From NCBI RefSeq assembly GCF_014202335.1, contig NZ_JACHGP010000003.1, positions 372,001 to 436,000 on the forward strand: 64,000 nucleotides of DNA. The letters are read 5' to 3'. Shown here one piece after another: positions 52,943-62,507 of this stretch. A program made the position numbers and the translations under genes. This DNA comes from Mycobacterium sp. AZCC_0083. Lineage in GTDB: Bacteria; Actinomycetota; Actinomycetes; Mycobacteriales; Mycobacteriaceae. The notes beneath the pieces are model-generated. The model had not been told where the DNA came from and made no database searches. It saw nothing but the letters and a program-made list of their open reading frames with translations. Each line of letters begins with the position of its first letter. Within the stretch, counting starts at the first letter, position 1.

Positions 52943-54058
52943 TCACTGCAAGCCCCACTGTTTGGCGATCAGTTCGTGCGAACGCAACCGATCCTCGTGG
53001 CGGTGCGTGACCGACGTGACGACCAGCTCGTCGGCATTCGTCACCCGTTGCAGGGCATCCAGGCGATGCGCGACCTCGACCGGATCGCCGACGAACTGCG
53101 TCGCAGTACGGTCCCCCACCACCGCGAGCTGTTCGGCGGTGAGCGGAGTGCTGGTGTCTGGATCCGGGTACGGCACAGCGCCATCACCCGCGCGGATCGA
53201 GTACACCCAGTGCCCGTAGCTCGAGGCCAGTTGCCGCGCGGTGTCGCCGTCGTCGGCGACCACGATGTCGGCCGACACCACAACGTAGGGTTCGCGCAGC
53301 GCCTCAGACGGCTGGAACGCCGCGCGGTACGCGTCGACCGCCTCCAGCGCGGTCGCCGGCGTGATGTGATAGCTCGCCACGAACGGCAGTCCGCGGGCCC
53401 CCGCGACCTGTGCGCTCTGGCCCTTGCTGCTGCCGAATACCCACGGCGACAACGGGGCCCGCTCGCCCGGCACGACGTGCGACTCCACGCCTTCTGGCGC
53501 GTATGTGCCATCCAGCATCGCCAGGATGTCACCGACCTGATCACCGAAATCGGGCGGAACCGCCTCGGGCTGTTGCAGCACCCCCATCCTGGCCTTCAGC
53601 CGAGGGTTGCGCATCAACGCGCTGAGATCGAACGGCGGCGGCACGACCACGCCATCGATCTCGCGCCATTCCCGCGGTGGCTTCGGCTGATCGCTGACCG
53701 GTTGCTTGGCCGCCTCGCGCCTGCGCTGCCCGGACCGGCCGACCCCGAGGTCGATGCGGCCGGGGTGGAACGCGTCGAGCATCCCGAAGCTCTCGACGAC
53801 GGCCACGGCGGTGGTGTGACCCAATTGCACTGCGGCCGCGCCAACCCGGATGCTCTGCGTCGCGGCGGCGATCTGGCCGATCAACACGGCGGGCGACGAA
53901 CTCGCCACGGCGACGAAGTGGTGCTCGGCGATCCAGTAGCGACGGTAGCCCCACTGTTCGGCCTGCTGTGCAAGGTCGACGGTGTTGCGCAGTGCGGTCG
54001 CTGCGTCACTGCCCGCGCTGATGGGTGCGAGGTCGAGGATTGAAAGGGGGACGTTCAT
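52943..54058 (-). CDS. LLM class flavin-dependent oxidoreductase
   Basis: A 371-residue luciferase-like monooxygenase of the alkanal monooxygenase-like group (SILDLAPISAG, YWIAEHHFVAVASSSPAVLI, GRIDLGVGRS, PWVFGSSKGQSAQVAGARGL). It uses FMN or F420; the cofactor and substrate are not clear from sequence. A GNAT gene lies 29 bp upstream on the same strand, so they may be co-transcribed. Confidence 0.88.
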   Translation of the reverse strand: MNVPLSILDLAPISAGSDAATALRNTVDLAQQAEQWGYRRYWIAEHHFVAVASSSPAVLIGQIAAATQSIRVGAAAVQLGHTTAVAVVESFGMLDAFHPGRIDLGVGRSGQRRREAAKQPVSDQPKPPREWREIDGVVVPPPFDLSALMRNPRLKARMGVLQQPEAVPPDFGDQVGDILAMLDGTYAPEGVESHVVPGERAPLSPWVFGSSKGQSAQVAGARGLPFVASYHITPATALEAVDAYRAAFQPSEALREPYVVVSADIVVADDGDTARQLASSYGHWVYSIRAGDGAVPYPDPDTSTPLTAEQLAVVGDRTATQFVGDPVEVAHRLDALQRVTNADELVVTSVTHRHEDRLRSHELIAKQWGLQ

Positions 54059-54086
54059 GGTCGGCTCACCTTCTCGTATCGCGCTG

Positions 54087-54581
54087 TCACGTCAACTCCT
54101 TGGCGAAGGCCACCGGGTAGACCTCACCAACGGAGGGCAATGGCTCGGCAAGCCTGCGGTAGCCGGTGGCCAGGTACAGCGCCTCGGCCTCGGGTTGCCT
54201 GTCGCCCGTGGTCAGATAGATGCGGCGATAACCGGCCACGGCGATCGCGTTCTCCAATTCGGCCAGCAGGGCCCGGCCATGCCCCTGGCGACGGTGGCCG
54301 CTGTCGGTCCAGATGCGCTTGAGTTCGGCGGTCTCCTCGTCGAACCGGCAGAACGCCCCTCCGGTGACGGGGTCGCCGTCGAGCAGTCCGACGAACATGC
54401 CGCCCCGCGGCGGCGCGAACTCATCCGCCGGATTCTGACGCAGCCAGGTGCCAACTGCGTCGACGGTGCTGCCGTATCGGGAGGCGTACTCGACGGCGAG
54501 TTCGGCGAGCAGCGGCTCGGCCAGCGCATCGTCCTGACCGACCGCCACGAATCGCAGGTGGTTCAGTGCAGACACGGCCAT
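54087..54581 (-). CDS. GNAT family N-acetyltransferase
   Basis: A 164-residue acetyltransferase with the acetyl-CoA loop RRQGHGRALLAELE and the C-terminal YLATGYRRLAEP. The substrate is unknown. It starts at ATG 54581 with a GTG three bases earlier as an alternative. Confidence 0.85.
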   Translation of the reverse strand: MAVSALNHLRFVAVGQDDALAEPLLAELAVEYASRYGSTVDAVGTWLRQNPADEFAPPRGGMFVGLLDGDPVTGGAFCRFDEETAELKRIWTDSGHRRQGHGRALLAELENAIAVAGYRRIYLTTGDRQPEAEALYLATGYRRLAEPLPSVGEVYPVAFAKELT

Positions 54582-54684
54582 CACCTAACTGTCTAACGCG
54601 GGGCGCTCTTGCGCATTCCAGGATGCGCCCTTCGGCTCATCGTGATCGGAATCGATGCGGTTCACCGCGCCGCTTCTCAATCAA

Positions 54685-54700
54685 AATTGACACGTGTAAA
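54685..54700. promoter_or_regulatory. Operator-like palindrome TTGACACGTGTAAA
   Basis: A nearly perfect inverted repeat centred on ACACGTGT. It overlaps a TTGACA -35-like box about 20 bp before the SDR start. No regulator gene for it is seen nearby. Confidence 0.45.
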
Positions 54701-54710
54701 GTTTGGCCGC

Positions 54711-55562
54711 ATGGACAACATCCGTGGCAGGACCATCGCGATCACCGGCGCCGCAAGGGGCATCGGCTACGCCACCGCCAAGGCCCTGCTGGCCCGCGGT
54801 GCGCGCGTCGTCATCGGCGACCGCGACGTGGCGATCCTCCAATCGGCAGTGACCGGCCTGAGCTCGCTGGGCCCGGTATCGGGCTACCCGCTCGACGTCA
54901 GCAACCAGGAGTCCTTCGCGACCTTCCTCGACAAGGCCCGCGCCGACGGCTCCGGTGACATCGACGTGTTGATCAACAACGCAGGCGTGATGCCCGTCGG
55001 CCCGTTCCTGTCGCAGTCCGATGAGGCCGTTCGCTCCGCCATCGAGGTGAACCTGTACGGGGTGCTCACCGGCTGCCGGCTGGTCCTGCCCGAGATGGTG
55101 AAGCGCCGCAGCGGCCACATCGTCAACGTCGCATCAGTGGCAGGCGTTGTCGCCGTACCCGGCCAGGTCGTCTACGCAGGCACGAAGTTCGGCGTCGTCG
55201 GGCTGTCCACCGCGCTGGCCGACGAGTTCGCGCCGCAGGGCGTCGAGGTGTCGGTCGTCATGCCGACCTTCACCAACACCGAACTGATCGCGGGCACCAA
55301 GGCCACCGGCGCGCAGAAGCCCGTGCAGCCCGAGGACATCGCCGCGGCGATCGTCAAGGTGCTCGACAAGCCCAAGACTCACGTTTCCGTGCCGGGGCCG
55401 CTGCGGTTCGTGGGCGCCGTCACCGCGATGCTTGGGCCGCGCGGCAGGCGCTGGCTGTCCAAACAGACGGGTAACGACCGCGTCTTCCTCGACATCGACG
55501 TCAAGGCGCGCCAGAGCTACGAGGACCGCGCACAGCATGCGACGGGTGTGGTCGACGAGTAG
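54711..55562 (+). CDS. Short-chain dehydrogenase/reductase
   Basis: A 283-residue SDR with cofactor motif TGAARGIGYA, the NNAG motif (LINNAGVMPVGPF), catalytic S in NVASVAG, and Y-x-x-x-K in YAGTKFG. The C-terminal extension (GPLRFVGAVTAMLGPRGRRW) may be membrane-associated, as in mycobacterial SDRs that act on lipids. It ends three bases before the end of the convergent LAL regulator. Confidence 0.92.
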   Translation: MDNIRGRTIAITGAARGIGYATAKALLARGARVVIGDRDVAILQSAVTGLSSLGPVSGYPLDVSNQESFATFLDKARADGSGDIDVLINNAGVMPVGPFLSQSDEAVRSAIEVNLYGVLTGCRLVLPEMVKRRSGHIVNVASVAGVVAVPGQVVYAGTKFGVVGLSTALADEFAPQGVEVSVVMPTFTNTELIAGTKATGAQKPVQPEDIAAAIVKVLDKPKTHVSVPGPLRFVGAVTAMLGPRGRRWLSKQTGNDRVFLDIDVKARQSYEDRAQHATGVVDE

Positions 55563-55565
55563 CGG

Positions 55566-58214
55566 TTAAAGGCCTGGGGCGCCGCCCGCCAGCATGATCC
55601 TCGCGAGGTCACCCCGCGAGGTGGCCCCAGTCCGCTGACACGCCCGCAGTATGTGGCCCTCGACGGTGCGCACCGACGTGCCCAGCCGGTCGGCGATCTC
55701 CTTGTAGGACAACCCCGCCGCCACCATCTCGGCAATCTCACGCTGCCGAGGGGTCAGCGGCTGCGGCGACGCCGGACTGCGCGTGGCAGGCGTGCACAGC
55801 CCGCCACAGTCCTTGGCCAGCTGCGCCGACACCGACGCCGCGAACAACCCGCGGCTGCGTGACTGCGCACCGGTGAACGCGACCGCTGCCTGGGCGGCGG
55901 CATCGGCGGCCGTGCACCGGTCGCCGATCGCCTGGTACGCATCGCAGGCGGCCAGCAGCCCCTCGCCGTCGCCATTCAGCAGCGACTCGGCATGTGCCGC
56001 AACGGCATCCGCCAACGGCAACGACAGTTCGCCTGCCAGCTCCCTGGCGCGCGCGGCGATGTCGGGCAGCTCGACGGTGGCACCCCACTGCACGGCAGCC
56101 TGCAGACATGACAACTCGTGGGTGGGCTGTCCCCGGTCACGGGCCACGGCGGCTTCGGCGAGCACGGTCTCGATGGCACGCGTGAGCGAACCAGCGGCGG
56201 CCAGCGTCCAGCCGGTGGCGGTCGCCAGCGCGGTCTGCATGAACAGGAAGTCCGGCCTCGCGCACTCGCGCGCCTCGGCCAGCATCTCCGCGGCGGCCTC
56301 GGCATCACCGAGCTTGGCGTGCGTCTCGGCCAGCGCGAACGTGCATGCCGGTCGCAAACCCGTTGTGATTCCGTGGTTCTCGACTCTGGCCAACGCCTCG
56401 TGCAACAGCTTCTCGGCCGCCCGCAGGTCGCCACGCATCATCTCGGCGGTGCCCATCAGGAACACCAGGTTGGCGTAGGCCAGGCCCGGCATGTCGTTGG
56501 CCATGCCGAACATGACCGTCGCAGCTTCGTGGCATTCCTCGATGCGGCCGGTCAGGCGACAGGCCCTGGCATACACGCCGCCGAACCAGAACCGCATGTG
56601 CGCCGTCTCGAACGAGTTGGTCGCCCGGTGCAGCACGGCGCGCGCCACCGGGGTGATGGCATCGGCATGTCCGAGCGCACCGGATGCCATCATCAGCGCC
56701 ACGGCTGCCACCATCGCGTTGATGTCGGCTAGCTCCCCGGATTCCAAGGCGGCACTTGCCTTTTCCTGCGCATCCACGCAGCGGGTGAAGACCGCGTCGA
56801 CACACGCTTCGACGGCGAGGCGGCCAGCACGCTCGGCGTCGGTCTCCGGACCGGCGGCGAGTTCGGCAAGAATGGCCGCCGCCTCGGCGGGCCTGCCGAG
56901 CATCCAGATCAGGTTGGCGGCCCGCAGCGTCGTCCAGCGGTGCCGATCGGTACCCGCATGCGCGCTGAGGTCGCGCAGGAACTCCTCGGCCGCGTCACCC
57001 CGTCCGGCCACCAGCCGGTTGATCGCCTGAAGTTCGACGGCGGCCTGGAGACCAGACGCCGCGGCGGCAGTGGCCAGCCGGTCGGCGAGGTCGAGGTCCA
57101 AAAGCTTCATCGTGTGCCGGGCCGCGTCCAGGTACAGATCCGGGTCGGGGGGCAGGTCGGATTCCAGCGTCAGCAGCGCCCGGCGCACCGTGGTCTGGGG
57201 ATCGTTGTCGGCCCGGCCTGCCAGCCGTTTGGCGAGGTCCCCGCGCACCGTCGAGAGGTACATCTCACCCGCAGTTGCCCGCCGCAACTCGCCGTACAGC
57301 GGGTGCGCGAGGCGGGCCATCAGCGCGCCCTTCGTGCGCTCGATGGTGATCAGGTGCATCTTCTCGGCCATTGCCAAGTGCTCGCGCCCCACCGCCTCGC
57401 CCAGCATGTCGACGTCCATTGGCTCGTACTGCGAGAGGGTGTCCACCACCAGCGCGACCTCGGGCGCCAACCGGTCCAACTCGTTGCCCACCAGATCGCT
57501 CATGCTCTGCGAGACGGCGACGTGGCCCTCCCAGATCCACACGCCGGCCACCTGCCGGATGCGGCCTGCCGCCACCTGGTCCTTGACCAGCCGCTGCAGG
57601 AAGAGGGCATTGCCGCCGGTGAGCCGGAAGAACCGTTGGGCGCTGCGCGCGTCGATCGGACCGTTCAACTCCGCCTCGACCATCGTGCGGGACGCTTCGG
57701 CGGACAGCGGCTCCAGATCGAGGCGGGCCAGCAGACCGTCCTTCCACAACGCCTTCACGGCGTCCGGTTCGTCACTGCCGGTGCGGACGGTCACGACAAG
57801 GCGGGCCTCGCGGGTCTGCGCGAGCTGATGCACGACGTGCGCGGAGAACTCGTCGAGCAGGTGTGCGTCGTCGATGCCGAGAATGAACCGCCCGCCCCGC
57901 TGCTGGGCGACAAGTGAACTGATCACCCGCCGCACGCTGGGCACGGGGTTGGAGACATCGGAGAAGGTCGCGTCGACCAGGGCGGCGTTGAACGCGCCCA
58001 ACGGAATCGGACGTCCCGATGCCGTTCCGACCACCCAGTTGATTCGCGTGCCAGACGACCCGGCTTGCAGGAGCAACTCACGCGCGAGTCGCGTCTTGCC
58101 AACGCCCGCCGCACCGGCGATCACCACACCCGCGAAATTGCCTACCCCACTCAGCGCACGGCGCAGGGTCATGAGTTCGTTGTCCCGCCCCGTCAGCGCA
58201 TCACCGCTGGTCAC
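55566..58214 (-). CDS. LAL-type LuxR family transcriptional regulator
   Basis: An 882-residue intact relative of the broken regulator at 1987-4766. Walker A is GAAGVGKTRLA near residue 34, Walker B is FILGIDDAHLLDEF, a long TPR-like middle follows, and the C-terminal LuxR HTH is LTPRQREIAEMVAAGLSYKE plus TSVRTVEGHI. Its ligand and targets are unknown. Confidence 0.92.
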   Translation of the reverse strand: MTSGDALTGRDNELMTLRRALSGVGNFAGVVIAGAAGVGKTRLARELLLQAGSSGTRINWVVGTASGRPIPLGAFNAALVDATFSDVSNPVPSVRRVISSLVAQQRGGRFILGIDDAHLLDEFSAHVVHQLAQTREARLVVTVRTGSDEPDAVKALWKDGLLARLDLEPLSAEASRTMVEAELNGPIDARSAQRFFRLTGGNALFLQRLVKDQVAAGRIRQVAGVWIWEGHVAVSQSMSDLVGNELDRLAPEVALVVDTLSQYEPMDVDMLGEAVGREHLAMAEKMHLITIERTKGALMARLAHPLYGELRRATAGEMYLSTVRGDLAKRLAGRADNDPQTTVRRALLTLESDLPPDPDLYLDAARHTMKLLDLDLADRLATAAAASGLQAAVELQAINRLVAGRGDAAEEFLRDLSAHAGTDRHRWTTLRAANLIWMLGRPAEAAAILAELAAGPETDAERAGRLAVEACVDAVFTRCVDAQEKASAALESGELADINAMVAAVALMMASGALGHADAITPVARAVLHRATNSFETAHMRFWFGGVYARACRLTGRIEECHEAATVMFGMANDMPGLAYANLVFLMGTAEMMRGDLRAAEKLLHEALARVENHGITTGLRPACTFALAETHAKLGDAEAAAEMLAEARECARPDFLFMQTALATATGWTLAAAGSLTRAIETVLAEAAVARDRGQPTHELSCLQAAVQWGATVELPDIAARARELAGELSLPLADAVAAHAESLLNGDGEGLLAACDAYQAIGDRCTAADAAAQAAVAFTGAQSRSRGLFAASVSAQLAKDCGGLCTPATRSPASPQPLTPRQREIAEMVAAGLSYKEIADRLGTSVRTVEGHILRACQRTGATSRGDLARIMLAGGAPGL

Positions 58215-58322
58215 GCGCCGACTATAACGCGAATCACAGTTCGGGACGGGCTGAATGCGCGCGGTGCGACGCTAATGCCGCAAGTCAACGCTCCGAGGGC
58301 CGTTCGCCCCGTTGAGCGAATA

Positions 58323-58607
58323 CTAAATGCAGAGGTCGCCGATGCAGATTCCGCCAGGCGGCTGCCAACCGTTGTTCCATCCCGCATCCCCCAGAGGACC
58401 CTCGCCCCAGTTGGGCGCGGGCGGACCCCACCCACGGTCGTCGTGATGCCCCCATCCGGGTCCGGGAGGCGGCGGTCCGCCCCAAGCAGGAATGGGACCA
58501 GGTCCCGGACCGGGTGCGGCCTCGGCAAGACCGGCGCCCGCGCTTACCGCTGCTGCAGCGAGCCCACCGGCAATGACCACACCAGCCAGCAGTTTCTTGG
58601 TTCTCAT
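58323..58607 (-). CDS. Small secreted Gly/Pro/Trp-rich protein
   Basis: A 94-residue protein with a Sec signal peptide (cleavage near GLAEA-AP). A mature region rich in Gly, Pro and Trp follows, ending in ICIGDLCI with two cysteines. ATG 58607 has GGAG nine bases upstream. Similar short proteins are common in mycobacteria with no known role. Confidence 0.75.
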   Translation of the reverse strand: MRTKKLLAGVVIAGGLAAAAVSAGAGLAEAAPGPGPGPIPAWGGPPPPGPGWGHHDDRGWGPPAPNWGEGPLGDAGWNNGWQPPGGICIGDLCI

Positions 58608-58891
58608 GTCGAACAACTCCTCTCGCGTACCAGGGCACGCGTCCGTCGTGTCGAAGACTCACCGCCGTCTACGTTCATCGCAGTTCGCGGCTGACACCCA
58701 GCATGGTTAGCGGAGTTAAGTAACTGCTTTGTGAGACCTCTGAATTGCCTATACGGCAGACCAGCGGGCGCAAGGCGAGACCGCGCAACGGTTCTACGAC
58801 CACATGACGGCAGCCGGCAAAGAGCTTGTCTGGGTTTGAAAAGTCTGCGCACACATCGCAATACGACGAACCAGCCGGATTGCCTAGCCTA
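58608..58891. other. Intergenic region, 284 bp
   Basis: No convincing gene is seen. It contains the promoter side of the small secreted protein and the 3' flank of the gene at 58892. It is slightly less GC-rich than its surroundings. Confidence 0.4.
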
Positions 58892-59287
58892 CTAATTCGC
58901 TACTGGCTTGGGGTCGCCGATCCGGTAGGCCTCGATCTCGCCGAGGCGCGCGAACAGCTGCTCCACGGTGAACCGGTAGTCCACCCCGTCGGCCTCCCCC
59001 GCGCCGACCAGGATCACGTGCGGTTCCTCGGGGTCGCTGAGCCAGATCCTGGTGACCGGCTCGATCGACTCGTCGTCCACCTCGGCCGCGGACGGCGGAT
59101 AGAACCACGTGATGAAGTCCTCGGTGGAGAACTCGCGGTCGAATTCCCAACCCCGCCCGATGATCTCGTTGGCGATCCGGGCCACACCCTCGACGTCGGC
59201 GTGGACCTCGTCGGGCAGCCAGCGGTCGTTGCGCCCGACGAGGCGTCTCTTGCGCCGCGCCTTCTTGGCCGCACTCGCCTTGGACAC
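58892..59287 (-). CDS. Hypothetical protein, 131 aa
   Basis: A soluble protein with a basic N-terminus (KKARRKRRLVGRNDRW), then a mixed alpha/beta body (RIWLSDPEEPHVILVGAGEA). No family was recognised. It lies 3 bp after metZ on the same strand and is probably co-transcribed with it. Confidence 0.75.
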   Translation of the reverse strand: MSKASAAKKARRKRRLVGRNDRWLPDEVHADVEGVARIANEIIGRGWEFDREFSTEDFITWFYPPSAAEVDDESIEPVTRIWLSDPEEPHVILVGAGEADGVDYRFTVEQLFARLGEIEAYRIGDPKPVAN

Positions 59288-59290
59288 GGG

Positions 59291-60517
59291 CTAGCCGAGT
59301 GCCCGGTCGAGGTCCGCGATCAAGTCCTCGGTGCCCTCGAGACCCACCGCCACCCGGACCACGGCATCGCCGAGGCCGATCGCCGCCCTGCCCTCGGGAC
59401 CCATCGCCCGGTGCGTGGTGGTCGCAGGGTGCGTGATCAAGCTCTTCGCGTCGCCGAGGTTGTTGGAGATGTCGATCACCTGCAGCTTGTCGAGCACCTC
59501 GAATGCCCGCTGCTTGCCGCCGCCATCCGGTGCGGCCAGCTCGAACGTCACCACGGTGCCACCCCCGGTCATCTGTCGCTTGGCCAGGTCGTACTGCGGG
59601 TGCGATTCGAGGAACGGATAGCGCACCCAACTGACTGCCGGGTGCGCTTCCAGGAACTCGGCGACGCGGTGTGCCGACCGGTTCGCGAAGTCCACCCGAA
59701 CGGCCAGCGTCTCAAGGCCTTTGAGCATCGTCCAGGCGTTGAACGCGCTGATCGCCGGACCGGTGTGGCGCATCAGCTTCTGCACCGGACCGTCGATGTA
59801 CTCCTTGTCGCCGAGGATCGCCCCACCGAGCACGCGGCCCTGACCGTCGATGTGCTTCGTGCCCGAGTACACCACCACGTCCGCACCCAACGGGAGACCC
59901 TGCTGCAGCAGCGGGGTGGCGAAGACGTTGTCCAGCACCACCTTTGCGCCTGCGGCGTGCGCGAGATCGCAGACCGCGGCGATGTCCACCAGCGACTGCA
60001 TCGGGTTGGACGGCGTCTCGAAGAACACCGCCTGGGTGGGCACCGACAATGCCTCCTCCCATTGGGCGAGGTCTTCACCGTCGACGAACACCGTCTCCAC
60101 GCCCCAGCGCGGAAGGATCTCGCTGCACACCACGAAGCAGGAACCGAAGAGGCTGCGCGCGGCGACCAACCTGTCGCCCGCCCCGAGCAGTGCGCCCAGC
60201 GAGGTGAACACCGCGGCCATGCCGGTGGCCGTCGCGAACGCCGCAGGCGCACCCTCGATCAGGCGCAGCCGCTCCTCGAACATCGAGATGGTGGGGTTGC
60301 CGTACCGCGAATACACGTAGCGGTCGATCTCACCGGTGAACGCCTTCTCGGCGTCGGCGGCCGTCTCGTAGACGTAGCCCGACGTGAGGTAGAGCGCCTC
60401 GGCGGTCTCCTCGAAACCGGATCGCAGCAGGCCGCCGCGCACGCCGATGGTGGCCTGGCTGACGCCGTCGGGCAGTTGGGCCGGGATCCGGACGGAGGGA
60501 ACTTGGGGCTCGGTCAT
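59291..60517 (-). CDS. metZ: O-succinylhomoserine sulfhydrylase
   Basis: A 408-residue PLP enzyme of the Cys/Met metabolism family that makes homocysteine from O-succinylhomoserine and sulfide. The PLP lysine is in VVYSGTKHIDGQG. Other landmarks are YSRYGNPT, ATGMAAVFTSLGALL and SLITHPATTTH. The ATG at 60517 overlaps the rhodanese stop by four bases, linking it to sulfur handling. Confidence 0.95.
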   Translation of the reverse strand: MTEPQVPSVRIPAQLPDGVSQATIGVRGGLLRSGFEETAEALYLTSGYVYETAADAEKAFTGEIDRYVYSRYGNPTISMFEERLRLIEGAPAAFATATGMAAVFTSLGALLGAGDRLVAARSLFGSCFVVCSEILPRWGVETVFVDGEDLAQWEEALSVPTQAVFFETPSNPMQSLVDIAAVCDLAHAAGAKVVLDNVFATPLLQQGLPLGADVVVYSGTKHIDGQGRVLGGAILGDKEYIDGPVQKLMRHTGPAISAFNAWTMLKGLETLAVRVDFANRSAHRVAEFLEAHPAVSWVRYPFLESHPQYDLAKRQMTGGGTVVTFELAAPDGGGKQRAFEVLDKLQVIDISNNLGDAKSLITHPATTTHRAMGPEGRAAIGLGDAVVRVAVGLEGTEDLIADLDRALG

Positions 60518-60927
60518 GACTGCGTCCAGGGAAGTCCGATGGCGCGCCAGCCCGTGCCGCCGCGGTGCTTCTGCTCGTCGAGGTTGCCCTCGAAACCGTC
60601 GAGCACGTTGTACGAGGGCGCGATGCCGACCTCGGTGGCCGCCTCGGCGGCGCCGATCGAGCGGTTGCCCGAGCGACACAGGAAGACCACCGGCCGCTCG
60701 CCGGGCGTCACGCCCGCGGCGATCAGGTCGTCCACGAAGCCGTCGTTGTGCTTGCCGTCGCTGCCGTTCCACTCGACGTACACGACGTCGCGCCCGAGGC
60801 CGGAGAGGTCGGGCACACCGACGAAGCGCCATTCGGCGGAGGTGCGGCAGTCCACCAGCACGGCCTCGGGATCGTCATTCAGCAGGTCCCAGGCCTGCTG
60901 CGGCGTTATGTCTCCCGCGTAGCTCAC
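60514..60927 (-). CDS. Rhodanese-like sulfurtransferase
   Basis: A 137-residue single-domain rhodanese with the active cysteine C84 in FLCRSGNRS. It corresponds to Rv0390 and is coupled to metZ by an ATGA overlap, so it may pass sulfur toward methionine synthesis. Confidence 0.92.
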   Translation of the reverse strand: MSYAGDITPQQAWDLLNDDPEAVLVDCRTSAEWRFVGVPDLSGLGRDVVYVEWNGSDGKHNDGFVDDLIAAGVTPGERPVVFLCRSGNRSIGAAEAATEVGIAPSYNVLDGFEGNLDEQKHRGGTGWRAIGLPWTQS

Positions 60928-60946
60928 GATCGCGAGTCTCCCACAC

Positions 60947-61396
60947 CTAACTGGCGGCGGGCGAGCACACCTTCCACGTGCCGTCCTCGCGCGCGACGGT
61001 CAATTCCGCCCCAGAGGTGGCATCAGGGGTCTTGTCGAAGTGGTAGGTCACCTTGGCGACGGCCCGGTCGCCGTCGATCCGCACTTCCCGCACGCCGTCG
61101 ACGTAGCGTTCACCGTTCCTGGCCACCGAATCACGTTGACGAGCAAGGAAGTCCGACTCATTGCCCTGCTCGGCGCGGCAGGTGAAGTCGCGGAAGCCCG
61201 AGAAGCTCTGCCGTTGCAGCGCATCGTTCTGGCCGACGATCACCCGACCCACGTCCTGCTCGGGGGTGGGGCCGTCGCCGCTGAAGGAGTTGGCCACCGC
61301 GATTCCGATCACGATGAGCACCACGATTGCCAGCGCACCAAGAAACGGCGCGATCGTGGGCCGGTCGGACTCGAACTCGGGCTCGGGTTCGGTCAC
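60947..61396 (-). CDS. Membrane-anchored hypothetical protein
   Basis: A 149-residue protein with an acidic N-terminus, one membrane helix near residues 17-37 (FLGALAIVVLIVIGIAVA) and an extracellular NTF2-like (DUF4878-type) domain with two cysteines. The start overlaps the purT-like stop by four bases. Function is unknown. Confidence 0.8.
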   Translation of the reverse strand: MTEPEPEFESDRPTIAPFLGALAIVVLIVIGIAVANSFSGDGPTPEQDVGRVIVGQNDALQRQSFSGFRDFTCRAEQGNESDFLARQRDSVARNGERYVDGVREVRIDGDRAVAKVTYHFDKTPDATSGAELTVAREDGTWKVCSPAAS

Positions 61397-62484
61397 GACT
61401 CCGGCTTGCGCAGGGCGGCCAACACCTGGTGCGCACGGTCACGTGCCCGGACCACGTCCGGTGCGGTGGCCAAGGCCACGGATAGCCCGTCCAGCACCCG
61501 CACGTCGCTCTCGGCCACGTCCAGCGCGTCGGCAAGCACACCCGTGCCCGGTCCTTCGTGCAACACCTCGGCCGCGGCTGGCGAGATCATGATGGTGTCG
61601 ACCGACAGCCCGAGGATCGCGCGGGCATGCAGTTCGAACTGCGAAAGGCGCTGCGACCGCAGCGTCACCAGGCCGACGTCGTCCGGCCTCGGCCGAACCG
61701 ACGAGAAGTACACCTCGTCGCCCTTGACGAGGAGCTCGACGTTGAACACGCCGCGCCCGCCGAGCGAGTTGACGATCCGTGCGGCGATCGACCGTGCCGC
61801 GTCGAGCGCCGCCGGCGACATCAGATGCGGCTGCCACGTCTCCAACGGCCCGCCGTCGGACTGCCGGTGGCCGATCGGTTCGCAGAACTGCACCGTCGGT
61901 CCAGAAGGTCCGACGGTGCGGACGGTGAGCATGGTGACCTCGTCGTCGACCTCGACGACGGTCTCCACCAGCACTCGGCTCGGCGCGTGCTCGGCGGCGA
62001 TGGCCCGATGCCAGGCAGGCTCGACGTCGTCCTGCCTGGTCAGCACCGACTGCCCGTCGGTCGGGGTTCCCGCCACCGGCGTGACGACCAGCGGGAATCC
62101 CGCATGCTGGGCGACCGCGGCGAGTTCCTCCTCCGACCCGGCGAACCAGAACGGCACGGTCGGCAACCCGAGCTCGTCGGCGGCCAGCCGTCGCAGGCCT
62201 TCGCGGTCGAGGCTCAACCGGGCGCCGCGCGGGGTCGGAAACACCTCGACGGCGTCGTGTTCGGCCGCGGCGATGAGCACGTCGGTCGAGATCTCCGAGG
62301 AGTCGGCGACCACATAGGCCGGCTTCTCCTGGTCGATCCACGAATTGATCACGCCCACGTCCGCGCCCTGGTTGACGGTGTGGGCGACCGCGCCCAGCCG
62401 CTCGAATGCCAAAGCGAGGTCGCGGCCGGCGCCGCCGGTGCTGAGCAGCATGACCACGGGTCGGTGGTCGGTCGGTTCAGTCAT
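61393..62484 (-). CDS. PurT-like ATP-grasp protein with altered active site
   Basis: A 363-residue relative of formate-dependent GAR transformylase (PurT), recognisable from SLDREGLRRLAADELGLPT, FCEPIGHRQSDGG, ETWQPHLMSP and FELHARAILGLS. By position it equals Rv0389. Many PurT catalytic residues are changed: the ATP lysine of IVKP is T135 (VVTP), the loop SSGKGQ is TPTDGQ, the second magnesium glutamate (FSEVSPRP) is S262, and the GKPEIDGSRR loop that holds GAR is deleted. E250 and the aspartate of RPDD remain. It probably does not make formyl-GAR. The frame is intact, so it may have a new role. Confidence 0.8.
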   Translation of the reverse strand: MTEPTDHRPVVMLLSTGGAGRDLALAFERLGAVAHTVNQGADVGVINSWIDQEKPAYVVADSSEISTDVLIAAAEHDAVEVFPTPRGARLSLDREGLRRLAADELGLPTVPFWFAGSEEELAAVAQHAGFPLVVTPVAGTPTDGQSVLTRQDDVEPAWHRAIAAEHAPSRVLVETVVEVDDEVTMLTVRTVGPSGPTVQFCEPIGHRQSDGGPLETWQPHLMSPAALDAARSIAARIVNSLGGRGVFNVELLVKGDEVYFSSVRPRPDDVGLVTLRSQRLSQFELHARAILGLSVDTIMISPAAAEVLHEGPGTGVLADALDVAESDVRVLDGLSVALATAPDVVRARDRAHQVLAALRKPES

Positions 62485-62507
62485 CGCGGTCCAGCCTGCC
62501 AGAGAAG

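Noticed and set aside
58826..60922. A 698-codon plus-strand open frame opposite metZ and the rhodanese
   Set aside because: Composition is that of antisense high-GC text. metZ and the rhodanese on the other strand have clear active sites.
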